Of a stretch of 64,000 nucleotides of DNA, positions 20,189 to 31,800 are shown one piece after another (position 1 is the first letter of the stretch; each line of letters begins with the position of its first letter). This DNA comes from Azolla caroliniana (Eukaryota; Polypodiophyta). The DNA lies in the NCBI GenBank assembly GCA_043228905.1, contig JBHGNT010000014.1, positions 7,440,001 to 7,504,000 on the forward strand, in the 5' to 3' direction. The translations under genes were made by a program, and so were the position numbers. Under the pieces are notes generated by a model, which was not told where the DNA came from, did no database searches, and saw only the letters and a program-made list of their open reading frames with translations.

Positions 20189-20697
20189 TGTGTATGTAGG
20201 AGTCGAGGAAACTAATGTCACATTTGAGAAAATCGAAGATTTTTATACTTCAGAAGAAGATAGATGTCAAGAAGAAGAATAAGAAGAGTATTACATTATT
20301 ATTATTATTGATGATGATGATCTCCAAACTGACCCCCCGTTTACACAAGCCCTACTAGGGGGTTTTGTAGGTTTTTCCATGGACAAAACCATGGGCTTGG
20401 AGCCTTGGTTTCTGCGCACACAGTTTTGCTTTGTGACATGCATGAAACCATCTTAAAACCATGGTTTTGTGCACACGGTTTTGTATTGTTGTTTCGTATG
20501 TAATTTGAATATGAAAAGTAAATACATAAAGTTTTAAGTGTATGATAAAAATCCTAGTGCTGAATCAATTCTCTTCTACATTAAAGGTATAAGGTTCAAA
20601 TCTTTCCTGCACCCCTCTCTATACGCACTCAATCTCACTAGGCCCTAGGTTTATTTTTATATTTTGTGTCATGAACACCTAAACATACATCACACGT
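20189..20697. repeat. LTR-like sequence related to the E1 LTR, left part
   Basis: From about 20320 it aligns with the E1 LTR (from about 35470). Shared blocks are 'tacacaagcc', 'acaaaaccatgggctt', 'aaaaccatggttttgtg', 'cacggttttgtat', 'aaggttcaaatct' and 'gcaccc-tct-tac/tgcac'. It is interrupted at the ACGT at 20694 by element C and resumes at 27893. It may begin at TGTGTATG (20189). No coding sequence is visible. Confidence 0.6.
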
Positions 20698-21326
20698 TGT
20701 CGTGTTGTTACGCTCACGCGTATGAAATAAGGCGGGACCACGGGGGCCCTGAACCGAGGAGCGTGAGGGAGCAGAGGGAGAGAGATTTATAGGAACGCAA
20801 GGAGACAGAAATGAAAGAATCAATTCCAATAACAATATACATTACAAAGCTTGCAATGTTACAACCGGTCAGCCGGTGACAAACTCAACATATACGAACA
20901 CACGCGCTGAAATACGTGGTGGAGCCTCTACCGGAAGCACGTGCGCTTACATGCAGCAGAGGTAGCCAACCTAACCCACAATCCCTACAAAAATAATAAT
21001 GATGGTGGAGGAGAGAGCTCGGTTCCCAGTCCGACAACACTTCGTCCTCTCAAAACGCGCAATCCCCACTCAGCCTCTTTCCCTCTCCATTTATAGCACG
21101 AGGAGAGAGAGAGCCATTACAGACCTGTTAGATCACTTTTATTTTCTGTCCTTTCGGACAAAGATCCTCTTCGATTCCCTACCTAATGAATTCGTGATAC
21201 CTATGATAGTTACATCGCCGACCTGTACTTAACTATGTAAACATATCAAAACATGTCTCCATGTGTAAGGGCCGGTTCATGCACACTATCCATTGATTCC
21301 TCCTAGGGACGGTTTTCTCCATGACA
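20698..21326 (-). repeat. 3' LTR of gypsy C (629 bp)
   Basis: In window orientation it starts TGTCGTGTTG and ends TCTCCATGACA. It matches 27299-27888 ('gaccacgggggccctgaacc', 'gcttgcaatgttacaaccg', 'tttcggaca-agatcctctt'). The minus-strand TATA is in 'GCTATAAATGGAG' near 21090. Differences from the right LTR are visible by eye, so the insertion is older than D, E1 and F. Confidence 0.85.
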
Positions 21327-21363
21327 TCCGCCCCCACATAACCGCGGATCCTCTGGTATGCGC
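21327..21363 (-). other. Pre-LTR hairpin and polypurine tract of gypsy C
   Basis: On the minus strand: GCGCAT-ACCAGAGG-ATCCGC (5 of 6 pairs), then GGTTATGTGGGGGCGGA directly before the LTR. Confidence 0.75.
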
Positions 21364-23000
21364 CCGAATAGACTTCTGCCGGAGAAGACTGGCCCGCGAT
21401 TATCTTCGCTCTCCGGTTCGCCACCTGCTCCGAACCGGTCATCATCATCATCCTCGCTCCCCGGGTTCGGCTCGTCCTCATGCCACTTCTTGAACGCCTT
21501 GATCTGCTTCCCGGGCACTGGCACAACTATTCTCGTTCCGTCGAGCTCCGCGAGATGGTAGGTGCCGTTGCCATTGGCGCTTGTCACCGCGTAAGGCCTG
21601 AACCTCCCCGGGTCGGGCTCGTCCTCATGCCGCTTCTTGAATGCCTTGATCTGCTTCCCAGCCACTGGCACAACTATTCTCGTTCCGTCGAGCTCCGCGA
21701 GATGGTAGGTGTCGTTGCCATTGGCGCTTATCACCGCGTAAGGCCTGAACCTCCCCGGGTCCGGCTTGTCCTCGTGCCGCTTCTTGAACGCCTTGATCTG
21801 CTTCCCGGCCACTGGCACAACTATTCTCGTTCCGTCGAGCTCCGCGAGATGGTAGGTGTCGTTGCCATTGGCGCTTGTCACCGCGTAAGGCCTGAACCAC
21901 ATCCTCGCAAACTTCCGCAAACTTCGAGGCTGTTGTCGTACACTAGAACCCATTCGCCTTCCTCAATTTTCTTTGGTCGTTGTTGGTGAGTTCGGTTGAA
22001 TCGCCCCTTGTTCGTTGCCCTTGCCGCACGCAGCTTCGCCGTTGCTCGTTCTACATCCTCTGGTCTTGGCTCAAGCTGTTGGATTCGCGCGGCTAACAAC
22101 TCCTCCCAGCTCATCTCATCTTTCCAATCCACCACGGCCCACGAGGAGATCGTTCTCTCCGTCGGCATGATCGGTTTTTGCCCTTAGATCAGCTCCGCCG
22201 GCATGAACCTGGTCACCGAACTGTGCATAGTTTGATCTGCCCACAACGCGTAGGGTAGGAGCCGCGGCCAATTCCCGACTTGGCCTCCGCAGGCCCATAC
22301 CAACGCCTTTACGATTGGCTCGTGTCCATGTTCCACCTTCCCATTTGCCTCCGGATTGTATGCCGTGGTGAGTGAGAGTTTAACCCCTCACCTTTCAAAC
22401 AACTCTTCGGCCTCTTGTGCATCCAGTTCTCCATGGTCTGCTATGATCTTTCCTACGCACCCGTACCGACATACCACTTCCTCGATTAGGAACTGGTACA
22501 CGGCCACGGTCGTCTTGTTTGGTAATGCTTGGCCCTCCACCTGGTTCGTCAGATCCTCTCGTGCCAGCACCAGGTATCGCATCTGCCCTACTCCCATCGG
22601 CATCGTCACCAAATCCACCATCCACTTGAAGTGGACGGTCGGCGAGTAAGTCGGGTGCAACTCGTCCTGATGTCGGACTATGGAATGCATCTGATAGCTT
22701 TCGCAAGTTGTTATGAACTAATGCACGTCCCGGTATAGTCCCGGCCACTAGTATTTCTCCTTCAGCTTCTCGAACGTGGCCCATGTCCCTCGATGTTCGG
22801 CCCAAGGACTCTCGTGGCACGCCATTAACAATGTTTCCTGCTCCTCCTTCCTTGCCACCACCCGGAGTGGGACTCCGTCTTGCTTCTTCAGGTGCTTCCA
22901 TATGCTTCCGTCCCGTAGGAAGAATTGGTACTCTTTCTTCCCTTGTCCACACCGCTTTCGGTGTCATCGTCTTCAGGAAGCCACCGATCTGGAGTCACTC
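21364..23000 (-). pseudogene. Gypsy C integrase with triplicated C-terminal domain
   Basis: Core pieces are 'DELHPTYSPTVHFKWMVDLV' (first Asp), 'YLVLAREDLTNQVEGQALPN' and 'GCVGKIIADHGELDAQEAEE' (second Asp), at 22690-22388. The post-core helix region 'EEWSWEELLAARIQQLEPRP'-type and 'KGRFNRTHQQRPKKIEEGEW' lies at 22168-21960. Next comes an SH3-like unit, 'FRPYAVTSANGNDTYHLAEL' plus 'DGTRIVVPVAGKQIKAFKK', present three times in frame. The unit is 147 bp (49 codons), with repeat marks at 21591, 21738 and 21885. F and B have one such unit. Frameshifts lie between core pieces, so it is a pseudogene. Confidence 0.8.
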
Positions 23001-23796
23001 CCCGTCATCTTGCTCTCATCGAATTCCTTAAGCACCGAAGTGCTCCCTGCCCTCATCGCTATGTGAGCCGACTCGAAGAAGTCCTCACCAACTTCTTCGT
23101 TCTCTGAAACCATGCCATCTTCGTTTTCGAACCGTGCTCTTGAAAGCATATCGGCCATGGTGTTGTCTTTACTGGAGATGTGTCGTATCTCCGGATTTAG
23201 GGACTTGATGTATGTGATCCACCTGAGCATTGCCAGGTCCGGAGTCGCGCATCCAGAAACCATACCGAGAATTGGTAGACAGTCCGTCTCAATTATTACT
23301 TCTGTCCCGATTCTTTGTCGGCCTTGACTGCCGAAACGATACCCCATATTTCACGCTTGACTTGGGCGTATCCTTGCTGTCACTCGCTCAATACCTTCGC
23401 CTCGAACCAGATCGAGAACTGCACGCCACTCTCGTCCTCCTGATTGATCACCCATCCGATCCCGGTCTGGCTTGTGTCTACAGTTACGTAGACGGAGACC
23501 TCCTTGCTGTAGACCGCTTTTCGGAGAGCTGGCGCCGCGGTAAATGCCTCTTTTAATCTCTGGACCGATTCCATATGTTCGTCACTCCATTCGAAATTTC
23601 GCCCTTTCTTTAGCAACCCGTACAACGGTTCCGCGACGTGTGCGTAGTGCAGGATCCAAATGTGATAGAACGCGCACACCCCGAGAAATCTCCGCACCTC
23701 TGTAATCGTCCTACATTCTTCCTTCATCACGGAGTCAGTTTGCCGGAGATGGCCTCTACCTTTGCCGGAGTCAGTTTCCGGCCGTAAGGCCCACAC
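22973..23796 (-). pseudogene. Gypsy C RNase H
   Basis: It encodes 'EVRRFLGVCAFYHIWILHYA', 'LRKAVYSKEVSVYVTVDTSQ' and 'GIGWVINQEDESGVQFSI'. After a frame change near 23360 come 'GTEVIIETDCLPILGMVSG' and 'RHISSKDNTMADMLSRARFE'. This is the RNase H order of gypsy pol between RT and integrase. Confidence 0.8.
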
Positions 23797-24834
23797 AAGT
23801 GACTGACCACAAGGATCTCCGCCTGCCCGAAAGACGACTTCTCTCCAGAGAGGGTGAGTCGTGCACCCTCTAGTCTTTGCAGCACCTTCTCGAAGTCATC
23901 AATGTGGTACGCCACGAATCTTCGGCATCCAACCAGCCCAACTGTTTCATCCTTATCCTCCACCGGGCATCCCTTTATCGGTATATCGTCTAGAAATGGC
24001 ATGGTGATGTCCAGGATGCAGTCCCTCAGCACCTTGTTCATCTCATTCACCATGTGCGCCACTGAATTTGTCCCTCCCTACGGTAGGGTACACATCCGCA
24101 CTAAGCCGAGAGGTGTCCGCATCGTCGTGACATCCCTGCTCTCCTCGGCTAGTTGGAACTGGTCATACCCCACCCAAGTATAGGTCACCGACCGAATAGA
24201 TCGACCTTCTGGCGAAGGCCTATGCAAACTCGTCTATCTTCGGTCCGATTTCTGTGTTCCGAATGGTCTCTTTGTTGACCGGCTGAAGGTCTTGAATGAA
24301 GCGCAATGTGCCGTTCTTCTTAGGCACGGTAAACCACTGATTCAAGTATGGGGCACTCAATGGTGCGAGGATGCCCATCTCCACCTTCTGTTTCAGCAGC
24401 TCCACCAGCTTCGGGATGTGAGCTCTGGGTACTGGAATCGGTTTGAGATTCCACTGCACATGCGGTACCGTGAAGATAACCATCGGCACAACGACCGTCG
24501 GGTCCGCGCACCCAATCTCTTTCGGCGAGAATGCGAAGGCCTTTCCGAGACTTTCGAGCATTCTGCGAAACCGTTCCTCCTCCGCCGACAGTAGAAAGCC
24601 ACCCCCACCAACCTTGAGCTCCCGTAGCGTTATGTTGGTGAACCGGTGTCCTATGCCGGCCGGATCCCGTAGACTTGGGTCCAACGTGACCCCTTTCATC
24701 CGTAACCCACTGCCCTCCGGCAAGGGTGCCACGACTGTCCTCACCTTCTGGTCCACAGTCTTGTACTTCGTATGCACATGGGCCGTTTGATCCAACTCGA
24801 CCCTCTCCCCGAAGTCGGCGATGACCTCGTACAT
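23727..24834 (-). pseudogene. Gypsy C reverse transcriptase
   Basis: The N-terminal part (24834-24220) has 'GIGHRFTNITLRELKVGGGG', 'VQWNLKPIPVPRAHIPKLVE', 'APYLNQWFTVPKKNGTLRFI' and 'QDLQPVNKETIRNTEIGPKI'. A frameshift near 24215 precedes the palm motifs: 'YSGYDQFQ' type, 'AHMVNEMNKVLRDCILDITM' and the catalytic 'MPFLDDIPIKGCPVEDKDE'. The FLDD box replaces the more usual YVDD/YLDD. The wording differs strongly from G1 and G2 in this window, so C, B and F form a separate gypsy lineage. Confidence 0.8.
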
Positions 24835-25218
24835 CTTTTCTGAATTAACCGGAATCGTCTCCGATCTTCGCTAAGGCCTTCTTTGAACACCTTCTTTAAT
24901 TCCCCCAAGGTGTCGTCGAAAGAGCGCCTCCACGGCTCCACCAATCTCATCTTCGAGGCCTAGGACCCTGTACGCCCCGAGACGTTCCTCTGTCCGTTTC
25001 TTCTCCCAGCCGCTAATGCCAGTTATCGTACAACCTCCATTGTCAGAGAACCAAAATTTCCTATCTATTGTATAGGGCTTCCTTCCTATGGTACACGTGT
25101 GGGGTGTTTCTAGGGAGTCCGGACTATCGCGGCCCCACGCCTTGATAGCCCTTTCGCCGCCGAGGGTTTCGCGGTTGCGCTCATGGTTCGGTTGCACCGT
25201 CAGAAACTGGACAAATTG

Positions 25219-25668
25219 TCACCCATCTTGACTCTTCACGCGCACATACGCCGAACCATTATCTAGCACTTTCGTCTCCATGCATGCTGCTGTAATGTAC
25301 GGTTCTCCGAGTATCACTGGGTGTGAGGATGTCTCCTGCACTAAGAAGTGTTGGTCAATCTCGACATCACCGATTTTTACCCATACATTTGGGCATGCCC
25401 CATGTAGCTCCTCCGTGGTGCACGTCGCTGCTCGTATTTTCCACCCATGCTTGGTGTTGATCGGCCACTTGCCCTTCTTGTAGAAGTCCACAGACATCAG
25501 GTTGATTTCCGAACCGTGGTCTACCAATGCCACCACTAGCTCCTGGACGTCCCTGATCCTAACTGGGGTCTCCGTAGTGGCTCTTGCCCAGTGCAGCTTT
25601 GAGTAGTGGCTCTCCACCAACTCGTCTTCCAGGGCCATGTCTTCTAGGTGTGTTGTTCGCACCTCCAC
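25219..25668 (-). pseudogene. Gypsy C aspartic protease region
   Basis: Residues about 45-60 contain 'ELVVALVDHGSEINLMSVDF', with an active-site D-H-G in place of D-S/T-G. The flap and C-terminal part include 'QETSSHPVILGEPYITAACM'. The region is collinear with 51485-51926 of F. The linker between protease and RT (25197-24871) is poorly conserved. Confidence 0.75.
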
Positions 25669-25679
25669 CGGCTTCTCCG

Positions 25680-27260
25680 GCTCCGGCTCCTTCGAAAGCC
25701 TTTTTCACTTCACCAAGTACACGATGGAGTCATGGAATTCTTTCTTGGCGATCCCAAACACTTCCCTCAGTGAGAGCTCCACCTTGCTGTCGAGGATTCG
25801 TTCCTCAAAGGACCTTCCGCAGGTCCGTCGTTCTTTCTATCTTGGTGCTCAACCGGTAACCGGCTTTCTTTGCTTTATCCGGTGTGCCGGCAGCACCAAC
25901 GTCATTTTGCTTCGGCCTAAACCGGGTCTCGTACTGCTACGAGGGTCCAGCCCCTCCGGCCTTTCCCACACGCTTGTCTTCTACCAGAACCTCGTAGTTC
26001 TGGCACGCGGCTTCCATGAAGCCGGTTTTTTCTTCAACCGGATCGCTCCACCCGCTGACCTCCTGGACCCTTCTTTCCGCACGATCCGCTTCCTCCCTTC
26101 TCAACTGCACACCGGTGAGGCCTTCTAGCACTACCGGCCAGAACCCGGAGTCTTTCGTCTTTCGGCCTTCGTCACTCCCGACCCCAATTTCTGCCGACGC
26201 TGAGTAGTAGTGGATGGTCTCCGCGTGGCGCGCCGCCGCTTCTTCCATCAACCTCTTCATTCCTCCCCGTTCGATATTCAGCTCCAAGGCTCTCCGGATC
26301 TCGCTAGCGTGCACCCTTCCGTTCCATAGGTACACCACATTGGCCCTTATTGCTTTGTGAAGTCCACACAGTCCTTCCGAATGTGACCAACCGCGTCACA
26401 CCACAAGCATCGATGCCCACCCGGAGGCCTTCGGTCGTGAGCCTGCTCGCCGCCGTCCCTCCTCGCTTGTGCAATCTGGACATCTCGTACCATCTGCGTC
26501 AGCTCTTCCAGAGCCACTCCGTCGGACAAGCCCTTGAGCACACCAGGTGAGCCTGTCTCAAGCCAATCCCGGGTTTCCTCCTTACGCGCCGGCGGGGGTC
26601 CCTTGAGTTTTCTTGCTGCAACCGCTCCTGCCCCCGACGAGCCCTTGTCGACCCACTCACGCCGTTTGTCAAAACGGCTGTAGACCCCTTTTACCACGGC
26701 CCAGTCGGCTGTCAGCCCATCTTTCATCTCTAGCAAGAGACCCACTTGCTCCCGATCCCGCACGTCCACAACTTTGACGAATACAAGGACATGGCTCGTG
26801 TTCAGTACGGTCCTGTCCAATGCCGAAAGACGTGCAAAGCATTCTTCAAACTCCCGGAGGAGCGCCGACACATTCCTCCCCTTTCCTGGGGTCTCTACCC
26901 AATCCATAAAGTCCCGCTTCAATAACCGAAGTGTGTCATCATGCCCGTACTGCTCGAGGAGCCGCGCTTCGAATTCCCCCCCAGGTTCGGCATCCAGCCT
27001 GCACCTCGAGCACCTCTGCGTGGATGCCCGGTGTTGCTACCCGAGGGAACCCAACCAAACGCCTCTCCTCCGGGATGTCCCTCTTCACCATTTCGGTCCA
27101 GGTAGGCCACCAAATAACTTGTGGCGTCCTTCCCATCGAACCGGCCTATTGCGTCGACAATTGCTTCAATCGCCCTATCAAGGGTGCCCATGCCCTCGCG
27201 AGCACTTACTATCCGATCGACTGTTGCCACCATGGCTTCAGCGAGATTTGGCCCCCTCAT
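25680..27260 (-). pseudogene. Gypsy C gag
   Basis: The start is 'MRGPNLAEAMVATVDRIVSA' at 27260, with the capsid-like motif 'IGRFDGKDATSYLVAYLDRN'; a frameshift follows near 27090. 26922-26347 continues with 'DWVETPGKGRNVSALLREFE' and 'VLVFVKVVDVRDREQVGLLL', and ends in a zinc knuckle CLWCDAVGHIRKDC (C-x2-C-x4-H-x4-C). 26338-25937 is a spacer with 'YLWNGRVHASEIRRALELNI'. The gag proteins of F (50396) and G (63314-62378) share the F-N/D-G-K/D core and the 'DWVETP' type segment. Confidence 0.75.
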
Positions 27261-27298
27261 TTTCGATTCCTCTGTCGCCTTGATTCACGTCGGGTTCC

Positions 27299-27888
27299 TC
27301 ACGCCTTGGACCACGGGGGCCCTGAACCGAGGAGCGTGAGGGAGCAAAGGGAGAGAGATTTGCAAGAACGTAGGGAGACAGAAACGAAAGAATCAATTCC
27401 AATAACAACATAAATTATAGAGCTTGCAATGTTACAACCGCCCAACCGGTGATAGACTCAACACATACGAACACACGTGGTGGAGCCTCTACCGAAAGCA
27501 AGCGCGCTTACATGCAGCAGAGGCAGCCAACCTAACCCACAATCCCTATAGAAATAACAACAATGGTGGAGGAGAGAGCTCGGTTCCTAGTCCGACAACA
27601 CTTCGTCCTCTCAAAACGCGCGATCCCCACTCAGCCTCTTTCCCTCTCCCTTTATAGCACAAGGAGAGAGAGCCGTTACAGACATGTTACATCACTTTTA
27701 TTTTCTGTCCTTTCGGACAGAGATCCTCTTCGATTCCCTACCTAATGAATTCGTGCTACCTAGGATAGTTACATCGTCGACCTGTACTACTTAACCATGT
27801 AAACATATCAAAACATGTGCCCATGTGTAAGGGCCGGTTCACGCACACTATCCATTGATTCCTGCTAGGGACGGTTTTCTCCACGACA
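27299..27888 (-). repeat. 5' LTR of gypsy C, damaged at its primer-site side (about 590 bp)
   Basis: It matches 20736-21326 and ends TCTCCACGACA next to ACGT. Its left edge lacks about 35-40 bp compared with the other LTR. The primer site, read on the minus strand as GAACCCGACGTGAATC (27296-27281), runs directly into shortened LTR sequence and has lost its TGGT. A minus-strand TATA, 'GCTATAAAGGGAGAG', lies near 27650. Confidence 0.8.
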
Positions 27889-27892
27889 ACGT

Positions 27893-28013
27893 GCACAATA
27901 ACGTGCTAACATACATGTATAACCATCACTCCTTTCATACGTGTGCACATTGCACCTTCTCGATTTTGTCCATTCCACGCGATTTTCACACCGTTTCCGA
28001 AATCTTCATGACA
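27893..28013. repeat. LTR-like sequence, right part (continuation of 20189-20697)
   Basis: This segment follows the ACGT on the right of element C and ends CTTCATGACA, an LTR end like those of the TGTCG group. It rejoins 20697 if C is removed. It contains no gene. Confidence 0.5.
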
Positions 28014-28017
28014 ACGG

Positions 28018-28132
28018 GAGCCCACAAACTCTAACTATCACTCTAAGAGTAAGGGTACAATGACAGACTTAGAGGCAACCACCTCGAGCTCTATCTTTGC
28101 CTACTAGCGGTTACAACAGAACAACTTCCTGT

Positions 28133-28202
<70 letters not shown>

Positions 28203-28264
28203 TTTGGTGAAAACACACAATTATATTAATAAATATGTGTAAAAAACACTACTTACAATGGGTG
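28018..28264 (-). repeat. Probable copia LTR fragment with CT tract
   Basis: Positions 28050-28130 ('tacaatgacagacttagaggcaacc', 'acctcgagctcta') resemble 38577-38615 in the LTR of minus-strand copia Bm. The CT run (28136-28198) corresponds to the pyrimidine tract there and, inverted, to the GA tract of B1 and B2. The fragment breaks off near the insertion site of copia D. No coding sequence. Confidence 0.5.
28136..28198. repeat. CT microsatellite
   Basis: An uninterrupted (CT)n run of about 63 bp lies within the copia LTR fragment. Confidence 0.95.
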
Positions 28265-28269
28265 TGACC

Positions 28270-28552
28270 TGTTACACTTCCGTGTTCCTCTAGTAGCTTT
28301 GATGTGAACCATTTTCCCTATACATGGGCACTTTTTACTCTAGTGCTGGCTAGAGGTTTTTTCCCCATGTTACCACATACATGAGTCACTCATATGTGGT
28401 GGTACTTAGTACTTAGGGATATATATTTCAGCTCCTATTTTTTTTAGGAACATTCATCAATAGAGAGCTATTCCAGCCATTGCCTTCCTTGTGTGAGTGC
28501 TTCTTTCTTTGAGCTTCTTGTGTGTTTCCCACTCTTCCTCACATACCCAACA
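28270..28552 (+). repeat. 5' LTR of copia D (283 bp)
   Basis: It has TGTTACACTTCC...ATACCCAACA ends. 'GGGATATATATTT' (about 28417-28428) is a likely TATA region. It provides the promoter and, with the right LTR, the integration ends. Confidence 0.95.
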
Positions 28553-28553
28553 G

Positions 28554-28566
28554 TGGTATCAGAGCC
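28554..28566 (+). promoter_or_regulatory. Primer-binding site of copia D
   Basis: TGGTATCAGAGCC lies one base after the LTR and matches the initiator tRNA-Met 3' end. The 270 bp between it and the gag start (28567-28838) form the leader and show no ORF worth noting. Confidence 0.9.
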
Positions 28567-28838
28567 AAGTTCTTCATCCTCTCCATCTTCGGTTGTCCGC
28601 ATCGCGGTGTCGCGGCGCGCGCGCACTTTTCATTGTGCAAATCAACTTCCGAATATAGAGAAGTGTATTTCAGCACTTGGAGCGCATTTTCAGCAGGTAC
28701 CCTGCTGTTTTACCCCCATTTCGAAGCCGTTCGTGTAGTCGAAATCGTCATCCGAGTGATAGTTTGTGAGCTGCATTTTCAGCACTCATTTCCGATTTGT
28801 TGAGGTAATATTTTACCACTTTCTTGTTCTTTGGTAAA

Positions 28839-31800
28839 ATGGCAAACAATGGTGATTTGTTTGGCATGCTTCAAGCTGAAGATAAGCTTGATGGGACAAA
28901 CTATCCAATGTGGTCCTACATGATGAAACACGTTCTTGTTGCCAAACAACTATGGAACATAGTGGTAGATGTAGATCGACGCCCCGCCGGTCCTACTACT
29001 TCACAGTCTACTATCACAGATACAGGTTCATCTTCGAGCACAGTGACTTCATCTACTCCACCAACACAAGAGCAACTTAGATGGGATGGAAAAGATGCTC
29101 AAGCTCATGCATTGATTGCACTTTCTGTGAAGCGTCATATAGTTCCACATATTCGGTCATGCTCTACGTCCAAACAAGCATGGGACACTCTTGCTTCGTT
29201 GTATGCCGTGCGTAACGAAGCACGTGTTGCATATTTGAGAAAGCAACTTGAGGATGTATATATGGCTGAAAATGAGTCGGTAGATGTGTATGTGACACGC
29301 ATTAAAGATTTGAAAGAGTAATTGGCAAACATTGATGAGATCATTTCGAATACATCACTTGTCTCTACGTTGTTGAAAGGATTACCCGAATCTTTTCAAA
29401 GCTTTGCTACTACTATTCGTTTGGTTGCAAAAGGGAATACGGATATGTACGCATTTGATGAGGTTGTGTCTCTTCTTTTGCAAGAAGAACAATCTAGAGT
29501 GAATAGAAGTGGTTTGATAGAGGGAACACAAGCACTTGCTATCTCACAAAAAGGAAAAGGCAAGCATGGTTCAGCTTTTGGTTCTTCAAAACCAAAGCCT
29601 CAACCTCCCTCTTTCACTTATTCCTCTAATGATGGTGATTTGCAAAAGAAGAAAAAATGCAAATATTGTCGAAAGGTTGGCCATACGATTGAAGAATGTA
29701 GAAAGCTTGTTAAGCGCAATGAGAAGAAGAAGGAATCCGGCATGACCATTTCTGAAAATGTTTCAAGTGCAAAGAGTGATGAGGCCAACATGGCTCAAGA
29801 TTATTGGGCATGTGTTGTTACATATCATTATGATGCATCATTGCACTCTAAATGTATGGTTGTAAGTGAGATTGATTCGGATTGGTTCTTTGATAGTGGT
29901 GCTTCAAAGCACATTACTTCATGCAAAAGTTTTTTTGCATCCTTGAAAGATGCACCCAAAGGTGGACATGTGGTGTGTGCAAACAATGCCTCTTATCCTA
30001 TCATTGGAGTAGGAGAAATTGAGCTTTCGGCTGCAAATGGAGGTGTTGTCATCTTAAAGAATGTATTGTATGTGCCCGGTATCAAGAAGAACTTAATTTC
30101 GGTTCCTTTGATTGCCAAAGCCGGACTTCATGTACATTTTGTTGATGATAAGTGCATGGTTCACGATTATAGCAATGGTGATGTTATCGTGATGTCCGGT
30201 ACATTATGCAATGGCTTGTACCGTTTAGATACATACAAGAGGGCTTCTCTAAATGCCTTGGCTGTACATACTTCTTCCATGGCTGAAATGGAGCTTTGGC
30301 ATGCTCGTTTTGGTCACTTGAACTTCAATAGTTTGCTTCACTTGCAAAAGAAGGATATGGTTATTGGGTTGCCTACACTTGAGTCCATTGAAAAACATGC
30401 ATGTGAAGGTTGCATTCTTGGAAAAATGCATCGTGCTTCTTTTCCAAAAGATAGTCATACACACACTACAAGAAAATTACAACTTGTTCATAGTGATGTG
30501 TGTGGTCCTGTAAAGACTCCATCTTTTGGAAAGCATGTATATTTTGTTACCTTCATTGATGATGCTACTCGTCATACATGGGTGTATCCTATGAAAGCAA
30601 AGAATGAAGTCTTCTCTTGCTTCAAATCATTTTTAGCTATGGCTGAAAATTTTTCCGCAAATAAGCTCTTGACTCTACGCACGGATCGTGGTGGCGAATA
30701 TATGTCACATGAGTTTAATGCTTTTCTTTGTGAAAGAGGTATTTTACATCAATGTACGGTGCCATATACACCTCAACAAAATGGTGTTGCAGAACGTAAA
30801 AATAGAACACTCTTAGAGATGGCACGATGTATGGTTAAAGGAAAGCATCTTCCTAACAAGTTTTGGATGGAAGCGGTTATGTGTGCAAATTATGTGTTGA
30901 ATCGTTGCCCTACAAAAGCGTTGAGAGTCATTACGCCATATGAGGCTTGGAATGGACATAAACCTATGGTTAGTCATATGCGTGTGTTCGGTTGTTTGGC
31001 ATATGGTCTTGTGCCATCACAACAACGTCACAAACTTGATGACAAGGCAAAGAAATGCATATTTGTTGGTTATAGTGCGGAAAGTAAGGGATATCGTTTG
31101 TATCATCCATTGACGGACACAATTATTGTGAGTCGAGATGTGGTATTTGCTGAAAATTCAGCTTTCCCTTTTCTTGAATGCAAAAAACAACCAACAGTTA
31201 GCTCACAAGATGTGTTTGATACACTCATGCCTTTGTTCCAAAGTGCTGCGCTTGACCATGGACATGTAGACCAGCCAAGTGAGTCTCAAAGGGATAAAAA
31301 TTTCCAGCAAATAAGTGTTGAAAATGCACGAAATGTCCAACCAAATGTGGCTGAAAATGAGCATGAAATTCAGCCCACGCATGATGTACATATTGAAGAT
31401 GTATTACATAATGAACGTATGGCTATCGAGAGGTCACAAACTATGCCGAGGTGGCTGAAACAAACTTTGCAAGATAGCAAATTGAGTGCACCTTTACTTG
31501 GTAAAACAAGATCAAGCTCTCGCCATGCATCAGGTAATTTTGTGGATTATTCTATTGTTGCAATAGCATGTAATGAGGAGCCACTTACTTTTGAAGATGC
31601 ATGTGATGATCCACATTGGATGAGTGCTATGCAATCAGAAATGGATTCCATTCATAAAAATGGTACTTGGGAGTTATGTGAATTGCCAAAAGGAAAGAAT
31701 GTGATTGGTACTAGGTGGGTTTACAAGATTAAACGAAAGCCCGATGGTAGTATTGATCGCTACAAAGCTAGATTGGTTGCCAAAGGATATGCCCAACAAT

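Larger units (their letters stand above)
20698..27888 (-). mobile_element. Ty3/gypsy element C, nearly complete, minus strand
   Basis: It has two LTRs (27888-27299 and 21326-20698), a remnant primer site, gag with zinc knuckle, protease, RT, RNase H, integrase with a triplicated C-terminal domain, hairpin and polypurine tract. It is flanked by ACGT on both sides (20694-20697 and 27889-27892). It sits in an LTR-like sequence that continues on both sides. Several frameshifts and a deletion across the 5' LTR/primer-site junction show it is inactive. It is homologous to F and B. Confidence 0.85.

Noticed and set aside
19653-20697. The LTR-like sequence at 20189 as a simple solo LTR inserted in gypsy B
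   Set aside because: If so, B should continue after 28013, but the sequence there resembles a copia LTR. The junction must involve truncation or rearrangement.
28014-28269. Part of the copia D LTR
   Set aside because: The D boundary is fixed by its TGACC duplication and by the right LTR; the CT tract and flanks resemble the Bm copia LTR instead.
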